From JARYLZ01 sp964388275 (GTDB taxonomy: Bacteria > Bacteroidota > Ignavibacteria > SZUA-365), in the NCBI GenBank assembly GCA_964388275.1, contig CAYLZD010000013.1, positions 29,732 through 93,731 of the forward strand: 64,000 nt of DNA, read 5' to 3'. The translations under genes and the position numbers were made by a program. Below are positions 19,108-27,282 of the stretch, one piece after another (within the stretch, counting starts at the first letter, position 1; each line of letters opens with the position of its first letter). The notes beneath the pieces were generated by a model that saw only the letters and a program-made list of their open reading frames with translations, was not told where the DNA came from and searched no databases.

Positions 19108-22100
19108 ATGAGCGATTTCATACATCTGCATAATCACACGCATTATTCCGTGCTGGACGGCGCCTGCACGGTCGAAGGCTTGGTAGGCGCCGCGGCCGAG
19201 GAGGGCATGCAGGCGGTGGCTCTGACGGATCACGGCGTCATGTTCGGCGCCGTCGAGTTCTACAAGGCGGCGACGCGGCGCGGGATCAAGCCGATCATCG
19301 GAAACGAAATGTACATGGTGACGCGCGGATCCCGCTTCGACAAGGGCGCCGCCGACGCCCACCCGGAGGGAAAGCGTCACGGTTACAACCATCTCATTCT
19401 TCTCGCCCGCAATGAGACCGGCTACCGCAACCTCATTGAGTTGACGACGCTCGGCCACACCGAAGGCTTCTATTACAAGCCGAGAATCGATTTCGAACTC
19501 CTGGAGCGCCACCACGAAGGTCTGATTGCGCTCACGGCGTGCGCAGGCGGCGTGGTCGCCTCGTATCTCTGCGCCGGCGATTACGACTCCGCCCGCTCCG
19601 TCGCCGTCCGGCTGAAGGATATCTTCGGAGCGGATCTGTACCTGGAGATTCAGGATCATGGCATAGAAAAGGACTCCATTGTCCTTGAAGCCATGCCTCG
19701 GCTCGGTCGTGAGCTGGGGATACCGCTGGTCGCGACGAACGACTGCCATTACATCCATCCGTCGCACGCGGTCCCGCACAACGTGTTCCTCCACATTGCG
19801 GACGTGCGCGAGGCGGAGGATGTGACCGCGCTCCGCTACGGCACGGATCAGGTCTACTTCAAAACCGCCGCCGAAATGATCCGTCTGTTCTCCGAGCATC
19901 CCGGAGCGGTGGAAGCGACGCTGGAAATAGCCGATAAATGCGATCTGAAACTGCCGCTCGGGCGCAATCACATGCCGGATTATCCGATTCCCGGGGATGC
20001 CGGAGTGAACAATCTGGATGAGTATCTGCAATTGCTGGTCGAGCGCGGGGTGCAGGAGAGATATCCGATTCAGACGCCCGAGGTGCTCGACCGCATGAAG
20101 TACGAACTGGACGTCATACGGTCCATGGGATATTCCGGCTATTTCCTGATAGTGCACGACTTCATCGCCGCCGCAAGGAAGCGCGGCATACGGGTGGGAC
20201 CCGGAAGGGGCTCCGCGGCCGGAAGTCTCGCGGCCTACTCGCTCGGCATAACGGACGTGGATCCGCTTCGCTACAATCTGCTTTTCGAGCGCTTTCTGAA
20301 TCCCGACCGAGTGAGCATGCCCGACATCGACGTGGATTTCCAGGATGACAGGCGCGACGAGGTCATCGAATACGTCAGGGAGAAATACGGGCCTTCATCC
20401 GTATCGCAGATTGTGACCTTCAGCAAGCTGAGCGCGAGGGCGGTGCTGAAGGACGTCGGACGCGTCCTGGGAGTGCCGCTGGGAACCATCGAGTCCATCA
20501 ACAAACATATTCAACCGCGCATGGGCAAAGTTCCGCCGCTGAAGTATGTGTTCGGGCTCGAAGAGGACCCCGAAAAGAACTGGCAGGCGGCGCCTGAACT
20601 GGCGTGGATCAAGACCAGCGAAGACCCGAAAATCCGCAGCCTGGTGGAGTATGCGGTGGTGCTGGAGGGTTTCGTGAGGGGAGTCGGCATGCACGCGGCC
20701 GGAGTCGTCATCGCGCCCGGCAACACGAGCGAATACGTGCCGCTCTACAAGACGCCCTCCACCGGGCTGATGACCATGTACAACATGTCGGACCTCGAGG
20801 CGGCGGGTCTGCTGAAGATGGATTTCCTGGGTCTCATAACGCTTACGGTCATTGACGGCGCCGTGCGCATGATCAAGGAAACCCGAGGCATGGAACTCGT
20901 CATCGAGGACATTCCCCTCGACGATGAGAAGACGTTCGAGTTGTTCGGCGAAGGGCACACGGTGGGCGTCTTCCAGTTCGAATCCGTGCAGATGCGCGAG
21001 TACCTCCGCAAGCTCAAACCCAGGTCCATCGACGATCTCGCGGCGATGAACGCCCTGTATCGTCCCGGTCCGATGGAGTTCATCGACGATTTTATCGAAA
21101 GGAAGCACGGCCGCAGGAAAATCACGTATCTCCATCCTAGCATGGAGCCCATACTCGGGCAGACCTACGGCGTCATCGTGTTCCAGGAACAGGTGATGCA
21201 ACTCGTGCACCATATTGGAGGCTTCACGCTGGCGCAGTCCGACCTGCTGCGCCGCGCCATGAGCAAGAAGAAGCACGACGTGATGGCGAAGCAGCGCGAC
21301 GCCTTCATCGAAGGCGCCGGGGAAAGGGGAATAAACGCCAAAATCGCCTCGGAAATATTCGCCCTCATCGTCCGTTTTGCTGATTACGGATTCAACAAGT
21401 CCCATTCGGTCGCATATTCGCTGCTGGCTTATCAGACGGCCTATCTCAAGGCGAATTTCACGGCGGAGTTCATGGCCGCTCTCATGACCTCGGAAACGGG
21501 GAAGACCGACAAGGTGTCTGTGCTGATCGACGAATGCGCGAAGATGAACATACAGGTCCTGCCGCCGGACGTGAACGAGAGCGGTGCGCATTTCACGGTG
21601 AAGCCGGAAGGCATACGCTTCGGACTCGCGGCGATTAAGAACGTCGGTGTCGGTGCGGTGGAAGCCATCGTGAAAGCGCGCGGGACGGGGTCCTTCGCCT
21701 CCATCTTCGATTTCTGCGAACGCATCGAAGGCCGTCTGGTGAACAAAAAAACCCTGGAGAGCCTGGTCATGGCCGGCGCCGCGGACTCGCTGGGAGGCGC
21801 CCGCGCGCAGCTGTTCGCGGCCATAGAAGCCGCCCTGATCTGGGGCCAGCAAGCGCAGCTGCATCGCGACGCGGGGCAGGGCACCCTGTTCGAGGACATG
21901 GATGGCGACAGACGGACGGCCGTGCAGCCGGCTCTTCCACAGGTCGAGGAATGGAAACCGTCTGTGCGGCTTTCGCACGAGAAGAGCGTTCTAGGATTCT
22001 ACATGTCCGGCCATCCTCTGGAACCCTGGCGCCCCGATGTGGAGGCGATTGCCAACGTGCAACTCGGTGGCTTCGATGAGCAACTCGACGGCGCGGTGGT

Positions 22101-22605
22101 CAGGGCAGTGGGTGTTGTGGCTGCGATGCGGACCAAGATCGACAAGAAAGGCAAGACGATGGCCTTCATGTCCCTGGAGGATTTCACCGGCAAGGCCGAG
22201 TGCCTCGTCTTCGGAAGCGCATATGAGAAATTCGGAGCGGCGCTCGCGCCCGACGCTCCGCTTGTGATCATCGGAAAGGTCCGCTCGAGCGGCGACTCCT
22301 ACTCGCTGATGGCCGACGAGATCTATCCCATAGAACAGGCCATCGCCAAGCTGGCCAAAAGCGTGGTGATAACCATCTCGACCAGGACGGCCACGCAAAA
22401 GCAGATCGATGAGGGCATAAGAGCGCTCGATGAATTCCGAATGACGGGTTCTTGCTCTTGCTTCATCAAAGTCACCGACGGCAACGGAAACTCCTGGAAT
22501 CTTCTCGCAAGGGAACACCGCGTTCGGCCGGGCGCAGACCTTTTGAAGCGTCTGAGAGACATATTCGGCCGGAACGCGGTCAGGATAGCGCTGGAAGATT
22601 CATGA
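19108..22605 (+). CDS. dnaE: DNA polymerase III subunit alpha
   Basis: The replicative polymerase subunit, 1,165 residues, close to the 1,160 of E. coli DnaE. The N-terminal PHP domain has HLHNHTHYSVLDG, LTDHGVMFGAVEFY and TACAGG. The palm carries GPGRGSAAGSLAAYSLGITD and the catalytic aspartates Asp406 and Asp408 in PDIDVDF; the fingers include YRPGPMEFIDDFIERKHGR and FNKSHSVAYSLLAYQTAY. An internal beta-clamp-binding motif (QGTLF) lies near residue 927, and an OB-fold (VVRAVGVVAAMRT) and C-terminal domain follow. GATAAAGGACCG precedes the start. It diverges from the TPR/TetR operon and is followed after 86 bp by trxA. Confidence 0.98.
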   Translation: MSDFIHLHNHTHYSVLDGACTVEGLVGAAAEEGMQAVALTDHGVMFGAVEFYKAATRRGIKPIIGNEMYMVTRGSRFDKGAADAHPEGKRHGYNHLILLARNETGYRNLIELTTLGHTEGFYYKPRIDFELLERHHEGLIALTACAGGVVASYLCAGDYDSARSVAVRLKDIFGADLYLEIQDHGIEKDSIVLEAMPRLGRELGIPLVATNDCHYIHPSHAVPHNVFLHIADVREAEDVTALRYGTDQVYFKTAAEMIRLFSEHPGAVEATLEIADKCDLKLPLGRNHMPDYPIPGDAGVNNLDEYLQLLVERGVQERYPIQTPEVLDRMKYELDVIRSMGYSGYFLIVHDFIAAARKRGIRVGPGRGSAAGSLAAYSLGITDVDPLRYNLLFERFLNPDRVSMPDIDVDFQDDRRDEVIEYVREKYGPSSVSQIVTFSKLSARAVLKDVGRVLGVPLGTIESINKHIQPRMGKVPPLKYVFGLEEDPEKNWQAAPELAWIKTSEDPKIRSLVEYAVVLEGFVRGVGMHAAGVVIAPGNTSEYVPLYKTPSTGLMTMYNMSDLEAAGLLKMDFLGLITLTVIDGAVRMIKETRGMELVIEDIPLDDEKTFELFGEGHTVGVFQFESVQMREYLRKLKPRSIDDLAAMNALYRPGPMEFIDDFIERKHGRRKITYLHPSMEPILGQTYGVIVFQEQVMQLVHHIGGFTLAQSDLLRRAMSKKKHDVMAKQRDAFIEGAGERGINAKIASEIFALIVRFADYGFNKSHSVAYSLLAYQTAYLKANFTAEFMAALMTSETGKTDKVSVLIDECAKMNIQVLPPDVNESGAHFTVKPEGIRFGLAAIKNVGVGAVEAIVKARGTGSFASIFDFCERIEGRLVNKKTLESLVMAGAADSLGGARAQLFAAIEAALIWGQQAQLHRDAGQGTLFEDMDGDRRTAVQPALPQVEEWKPSVRLSHEKSVLGFYMSGHPLEPWRPDVEAIANVQLGGFDEQLDGAVVRAVGVVAAMRTKIDKKGKTMAFMSLEDFTGKAECLVFGSAYEKFGAALAPDAPLVIIGKVRSSGDSYSLMADEIYPIEQAIAKLAKSVVITISTRTATQKQIDEGIRALDEFRMTGSCSCFIKVTDGNGNSWNLLAREHRVRPGADLLKRLRDIFGRNAVRIALEDS

Positions 22606-22691
22606 GACTATACCCGCGTCACGGGCGGAACAATGCGGCTTTCCCGAGCGTTTACATCGCATGAGCATCCGGAACAATACAGGAAACTGAA

Positions 22692-23018
22692 ATGAAACCT
22701 TTTGAATTCACGGACGGCAATTTCGAGCAGGAGGTCATGAAGTCGGATATGCCTGTTCTGATAGATTTCTGGGCGGTCTGGTGCGGGCCCTGCCGTCTCA
22801 TAGCCCCGCTGATAGAAGAGCTTGCGGGCGAGTACGCCGGCAAGGTGAAGATCGGCAAGCTCGATGTGGACAACAATCCCGATGTAGCCATGAAGTACGG
22901 AATACGCAGCATCCCGACCCTGCTTGTTTTCAAAAAGGGCGAGGTGGTGGACCGCATAGTCGGCGCGGCGTCCAAACCGAAAATCGCCGAAAAACTCGAT
23001 ACCGTTCTGACGGCCTGA
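22692..23018 (+). CDS. trxA: Thioredoxin
   Basis: A 108-residue thioredoxin, the usual length. The redox site is WCGPC in DFWAVWCGPCRLIAP, with the conserved cis-proline in SIPTLLVFKKG and the buried Asp in VLIDFW. It has no signal peptide, so it is cytoplasmic and supplies reducing equivalents to ribonucleotide reductase and other disulfide substrates. AGGA lies seven bases before the ATG. It follows dnaE by 86 bp on the same strand. A run of seven T's soon after the stop (about 23033) has no strong stem before it. Confidence 0.97.
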   Translation: MKPFEFTDGNFEQEVMKSDMPVLIDFWAVWCGPCRLIAPLIEELAGEYAGKVKIGKLDVDNNPDVAMKYGIRSIPTLLVFKKGEVVDRIVGAASKPKIAEKLDTVLTA

Positions 23019-23206
23019 GCTTCCGAAACGACTTTTTTTCATCGCGCGCGGCCGCATGCGGCCCGCGGAGGGGCATCTTTGGCGCCCAGTTTGGACAGGT
23101 CCGAAGCGTGCCCGCTGCCTCTGTCCGCTCCAGTGGAATTAGTTGCGGAAATCTTGTAGATTCAACATGCCGCAAACAGACGCTCGCAACATTTCAGGAG
23201 GTTCAT

Positions 23207-24433
23207 ATGAAGACTGGATTCACAATAATGGCTCTTCTGCTCGCAATGTCGGCGATCGACAATGCGTCAGCCCAATCCGGAAACGACGCGGACAGAGTTA
23301 CCATGAGACTGAGAGCGGTATGCAATGGAGGCCAGGGCTCCCAGCTGCTTATCGCTTTCGACATTAAGCAGAAGGCGGGTCCGGCATCCGGCCTGATCGG
23401 GGGATTCTCGATCGTGATGACCTTCAATCATTTGAAGATGACCTACCAGGGATCGGGACAGATGTATGAAACGGGTTACTGGCCGGGCGGGACATGGTAC
23501 ATCGATCAGTCTTACGGAAGCGGAGCGCGTTTCACTCAGCATACTCATCAGATCGGGGCGACGGGAAATTCCCTTCCGCTCAACAGCACATATTTCACAC
23601 CGGCCGCTGATTGCTCGAACAACGCTCTCAACGACGGTTTCTTCGAGGTGATGCGGTATCAGTTCCAGATTTCACCATCGGCCGCAGGAACAGTGAATTT
23701 CGCGTTCTATAATGTCCTGCCTTATAAAGCCGGCCAGATATTCCAGCACACGCAACAATGCAGCGCCATCTATTACTCCAGCCTCAATGACAATGGGAAC
23801 GACACGGTCCATGTGATAAACAATCTCGTCATCCCGGTCGAACTGGCAGGCCTTTCAGCCTCAGCGCGCGAGGACGGGTCCGTCCTGTTGACATGGCGCA
23901 CGGAAAGCGAGTCGTCGAACGCCGGTTTCGAAATAGAGCGCGGTGACGGCGTCAATTTCAACACCGTCGCCTTCGTGGAGGGGCAGGGGAACAAAACCGG
24001 GGCCACGGAATATTCATTCGTGGACGAGTCGGCTGCGCCGGTCGAGGGCAGGAATGTGGTTTTCTATCGCCTGCGACAGATCGACACGGACGGGGAGGCC
24101 GTTTACAGCCACATAGTTTCAGCCAACTTCATTCCGCACACCGTCGGCCTTGAACAAGCCTATCCGAATCCGGTAGAGATGGGAGTTCCCGTCACAATCC
24201 CTTATACTCTTGCCGTTCCAGGGCGCGTGAGGTTGGAGGTATATGACGCTCTCGGACGCAGAGCGGCTTCACTGACCGACGCGAGACAGGAAGCGGGCAG
24301 ATACGAGGTCGCATGGGACGGCCGTGACGGCGCTCGCTTCGTTCCAGCCGGGGTCTACTTTATCCGCTTCGCCGCCGATCTTGGAAACGGCGAGGTGGTC
24401 AATGCCGTCCGGCGGATTTCCATGGTCCGCTGA
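23207..24433 (+). CDS. Secreted protein with T9SS C-terminal sorting domain
   Basis: About 408 residues. A strong CAGGAGG site stands before the ATG at 23207, and a signal peptide follows (MKTGFTIMALLLAMSAI, cleaved after SAQ). The open frame extends back into trxA, but that part is not coding. Residues about 25-205 form a beta-rich domain of unknown type with several Cys. Next comes the linker typical of T9SS cargo (VIPVELAGLSASAREDGSVL, LTWRTESESSNAGFEIERG). The C-terminus is a type A sorting domain: LEQAYPNPVEMG, YDALGRRAASL, FVPAGVYFIRF. It should be exported by the type IX system. It ends in front of a strong intrinsic terminator. Confidence 0.9.
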   Translation: MKTGFTIMALLLAMSAIDNASAQSGNDADRVTMRLRAVCNGGQGSQLLIAFDIKQKAGPASGLIGGFSIVMTFNHLKMTYQGSGQMYETGYWPGGTWYIDQSYGSGARFTQHTHQIGATGNSLPLNSTYFTPAADCSNNALNDGFFEVMRYQFQISPSAAGTVNFAFYNVLPYKAGQIFQHTQQCSAIYYSSLNDNGNDTVHVINNLVIPVELAGLSASAREDGSVLLTWRTESESSNAGFEIERGDGVNFNTVAFVEGQGNKTGATEYSFVDESAAPVEGRNVVFYRLRQIDTDGEAVYSHIVSANFIPHTVGLEQAYPNPVEMGVPVTIPYTLAVPGRVRLEVYDALGRRAASLTDARQEAGRYEVAWDGRDGARFVPAGVYFIRFAADLGNGEVVNAVRRISMVR

Positions 24434-24455
24434 TCCGGCCCGACATATCGTCTCT

Positions 24456-24497
24456 CGAAGGCCGTCCGAGCGTTGTGCGGACGGCCTTCGGCTTTTT
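24456..24497 (+). terminator. Rho-independent terminator
   Basis: A perfect 13-bp stem (CGAAGGCCGTCCG at 24456-24468 and its complement at 24478-24490) with a nine-base loop, followed by GCTTTTT. It lies 22 bp after the stop of the T9SS protein gene and should end that transcript. Confidence 0.92.
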
Positions 24498-24673
24498 ACG
24501 GAGCTTGCCGTGTCACGACGCAGCGGCAGCTCGTCCCGGAACGCCGCGCGGCGAACACTGTTTCGGGCGTATTCACGACGCCGGTATCGAAGCGCGAATG
24601 AGAGAGCGCACATGCTCGTGATTGGCGGCGCTCGCGCCCGCTCCGTATATTACCGTCATATTCGGTGATCGCC

Positions 24674-25585
24674 ATGAAACGTCTCACGGAAATTCTCGAC
24701 AGCAAACAGGTTGTGCTGCTTGACGGCGCCATGGGCACTGAACTCGAACGCCGGGGCGCGGACCTGAGCCTGCCTCTGTGGTCCACGAGCGCATTGATTC
24801 ATGCGCCGCATATAGTCAGGAACATCCATGCCGACTATCTGCGCGCCGGCGCGGACATACTCACAACCAACACTTTCAGAAGCAACCTGCGCGCGCTGCG
24901 CAGGGCGGGAATCGCGGATCAATGGGACGAGCTCAATCTGAAGGCCGTGGAGTTCGCTTTCGAGGCGCGTGAAAGACATCCGGATTCCCGGCCGGTCCTT
25001 ATCGCGGCCGGCATCGCACCCGTCGAGGATTGCTATTCTCCTGAGCTCGTTCCTTCGGACCCGGAGCTTCGCGACGAGCACGGCAGGCAGGCGGAATTTC
25101 TCGCGACTGCCGGAGCCGACATCCTGCTCGCGGAAACCATGAATACGGTGAGGGAGGCGGAGATAGCGGCCGGGGCGTGCGCCGCGACAGGCAGAGAATT
25201 CGCGGTCAGCTTCGTCTGCGCTGACGGCGAGAGACTGCTTTCCGGCGAAACTCTGGCGGAAGCCGTTTCCGCGGTATCCGCTCACGGACCGGCGGCCCTG
25301 CTGATCAATTGCGTGTCGACCGCGGCGATGCGCGACGCACTTGAAACGCTGATCTCGTGCTCGCCCGTTCCGGTGGGCTGTTACCCGAACGTCGGCACAC
25401 CGCAGGTCGACGGCGCCCGCGCCTACGCGGAGGTCGGCCCCGACGAGTTCGTGCGCGAAGCATTGCGCTGGAGATCCATGGGCGCGAGGATGCTCGGCGG
25501 CTGCTGCGGAACCACCCCGGATTGGATCTCGGCGCTCGCTTGCGCCGTCGCGACGCCGGCTTGCGGCACGGATGCGCCGGCATGA
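24674..25585 (+). CDS. Homocysteine S-methyltransferase family protein
   Basis: About 303 residues covering the whole homocysteine-binding barrel: VLLDGAMGTELERRG near the start, ILTTNTFRSN, ILLAETMN, and the zinc-ligand cysteines in INCVS and in GGCCGTTP. The family transfers a methyl group from S-methylmethionine or another donor to homocysteine to make methionine. There is no cobalamin or folate domain, so it resembles the small MmuM/BHMT-like enzymes or the first domain of MetH. A GTG nine bases upstream (24665) is an alternative start. Its stop overlaps the start of the next gene (ATGA), an odd partner for a metabolic enzyme. Confidence 0.9.
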   Translation: MKRLTEILDSKQVVLLDGAMGTELERRGADLSLPLWSTSALIHAPHIVRNIHADYLRAGADILTTNTFRSNLRALRRAGIADQWDELNLKAVEFAFEARERHPDSRPVLIAAGIAPVEDCYSPELVPSDPELRDEHGRQAEFLATAGADILLAETMNTVREAEIAAGACAATGREFAVSFVCADGERLLSGETLAEAVSAVSAHGPAALLINCVSTAAMRDALETLISCSPVPVGCYPNVGTPQVDGARAYAEVGPDEFVREALRWRSMGARMLGGCCGTTPDWISALACAVATPACGTDAPA

Positions 25586-27216
25586 AGAGATACGGGCTCT
25601 TTTTCCTGCTGTCTCTTATACCCGCTCAATTGTCGGCTCAGGGCGCAGCGCCCGCCCGCGAATGGATTCTGGGCCTTCATCCCGAGGCGACCAAGTATTA
25701 CGGCGACTTCACCGACAACCGTTTCTCAAGCGGAGGCTCGCTTTCCCTGATGCGCTACGTGCGTCCCATCGGCAAAGCGGATGCGTTGTATGCGAGGATT
25801 TTTCTCGGCGCCCATGATCTGCAATGGCGCGTCACCCGTGAGATGTTCACGGTATTCGACACCACGGGGCTGCGCGTCGGCGACAAGAACCGATGTTTCA
25901 TCACGCCGCTCGGCGCGCAGGCCTTCTGGCGGAGGCGCATAGGACCCTCGGCCGAGCTGTTCCTCGGCGCCGGACTCGAAATAGCGTATTACTCTCCGCA
26001 GGATCCGAACGGCGCCGGGCTGGACCGCCCTCAGGAACGCTACGGCAGATGGCTGTTGGGAATGCCTTTCACGATCCTGTTCGAGTATTTCCTTTCCGAG
26101 CATATCGCGCTGTCGTTTCAATCCACCCTGCACGACACCTTCACCGATTATCTCGACGGATTCAAAGGAGGCGCTTCGGGCGACCTGTACCTGACTGCCG
26201 GAATCGGACTCAGCTACTCGTTTCCGGCGCCCGATACCGATGCGGATTTCGACGGACTTTCCACGCGCATGGAACGCGAGGTCTATCGAAGCAATCCGTA
26301 CGATCCCGACACCGACAAAGACGGACTCTCGGATGGTGAGGAGATTCAGGCGGGGACAAACCCCCTTGTCCGCGACACGGACGGCGACGGACTCTCCGAC
26401 GGCGACGAACTGCGTATCCACGGATCGAATCCTCTGGTCAGGGACACCGACGGCGACGGTTTGAGCGATATGGAGGAGCTCCGGCTGGGCACGTCGGCGC
26501 AACGGCTCGACACGGACGGCGACGGCTTGAACGACAAGGATGAAAGTTCGCGCGGTACGGATCCCCTGAACCGCGACACGGACGGCGACGGTCTGCCCGA
26601 CGGCTTGGAAACGATATCCAGCCCGCTGCTGCGGGATACGGACGGCGACGGTCTTTCCGACGCGGAGGAACTCGCCTATTCGCTTCGTCCGCACGACGAG
26701 GACTTCGACGCGGACGGACTTTTCGACGGCCAGGAAACCGCTATGGGCACGGATCCGAAAAAGGCTGACACCGACAACGACGGCGCGACGGATTACGCTG
26801 AGGTTTATTGTCTCATGACGGATCCGCGGCATCCCGACAGCGACGGCGACGGAACGCCGGACGGTTTCGACGCGAGTCCGCTCGACCGCACACCCTTCAA
26901 TCCCGCAAGGGATGTGGTGTGGAGTTTCCGCAATCTTTTCGGCAGGGAGAGCAGTGTGGACGCCACTTCGAAATCCTGGTTTCTCCTTTTGCATCTGATT
27001 CGCAGCGCGCCGCGGGAGCAGCTCTTTTCGATAGAGATCGCCGCGCACGCGCCGACTTCGGCGGAAGCCAGGGAGCGCAAGCAGCATCTCGAATCCCTCG
27101 TGAACCGCATGACCGCGTCCTGGGAACGTCCGAGCATCGTGTTCGAGGTCGAGGTCAGGGGTTCGGGCGCCCCTGACGCGACGCTCAAGTACGTTTGGCG
27201 CGGCAATGCGAGGTAG
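25582..27216 (+). CDS. Outer-membrane barrel protein with calcium-type (thrombospondin 3-like) repeats
   Basis: About 544 residues. A signal peptide (YGLFFLLSLIPAQLSAQ) is followed by a barrel-like region (residues about 25-215) ending in AGIGLSYSFPAPDTD. Residues about 215-440 are tandem DTDGDGLSDGEE-type repeats, each with an Asp-rich calcium loop, as in thrombospondin type 3 and many OmpA-linked proteins. The last 110 residues (WSFRNLFGRES ... VTLKYVWRG-like end) are a small alpha/beta domain resembling an OmpA-like fold but without its full signature. The ATG is inside the stop of the methyltransferase gene. The open frame extends further upstream only through that gene. Confidence 0.87.
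   Translation: MKRYGLFFLLSLIPAQLSAQGAAPAREWILGLHPEATKYYGDFTDNRFSSGGSLSLMRYVRPIGKADALYARIFLGAHDLQWRVTREMFTVFDTTGLRVGDKNRCFITPLGAQAFWRRRIGPSAELFLGAGLEIAYYSPQDPNGAGLDRPQERYGRWLLGMPFTILFEYFLSEHIALSFQSTLHDTFTDYLDGFKGGASGDLYLTAGIGLSYSFPAPDTDADFDGLSTRMEREVYRSNPYDPDTDKDGLSDGEEIQAGTNPLVRDTDGDGLSDGDELRIHGSNPLVRDTDGDGLSDMEELRLGTSAQRLDTDGDGLNDKDESSRGTDPLNRDTDGDGLPDGLETISSPLLRDTDGDGLSDAEELAYSLRPHDEDFDADGLFDGQETAMGTDPKKADTDNDGATDYAEVYCLMTDPRHPDSDGDGTPDGFDASPLDRTPFNPARDVVWSFRNLFGRESSVDATSKSWFLLLHLIRSAPREQLFSIEIAAHAPTSAEARERKQHLESLVNRMTASWERPSIVFEVEVRGSGAPDATLKYVWRGNAR
26374..26660 (+). repeat. Short tandem DNA repeat encoding calcium loops
   Basis: A near-identical 17-base unit GACACGGACGGCGACGG (variants with GAT or ACC) starts at 26374, 26443, 26509, 26575 and 26635, so the spacing is 69, 66, 66 and 60 bases, all whole codons. 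It encodes the DTDGDG core of the repeats and could allow in-frame copy-number change. Confidence 0.8.
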
Positions 27217-27282
27217 AGGCCCCCGCGGCGTCAGCGGCCGTATGGCCGTCGCAGTTCGGTTGGTGCCCCGGCGGGATGAGCT

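Noticed and set aside
18985..20157. N-terminal 390 residues of the frame that ends in the TPR protein
   Set aside because: This part is antisense to dnaE; only the residues after MALDEH look like protein.
20395..21978. 527-residue open frame on the minus strand
   Set aside because: Antisense to dnaE, His/Arg-rich, no motifs.
23030..23065. T7 run after trxA and the palindrome GGCCGCATGCGGCC as a terminator
   Set aside because: The T run comes before the palindrome, not after it, and no stem precedes the T run.
24434..24673. SAM or cobalamin riboswitch before the homocysteine methyltransferase gene
   Set aside because: After the terminator the region lacks the conserved cores of these riboswitches; only unstructured G+C-rich sequence is seen.
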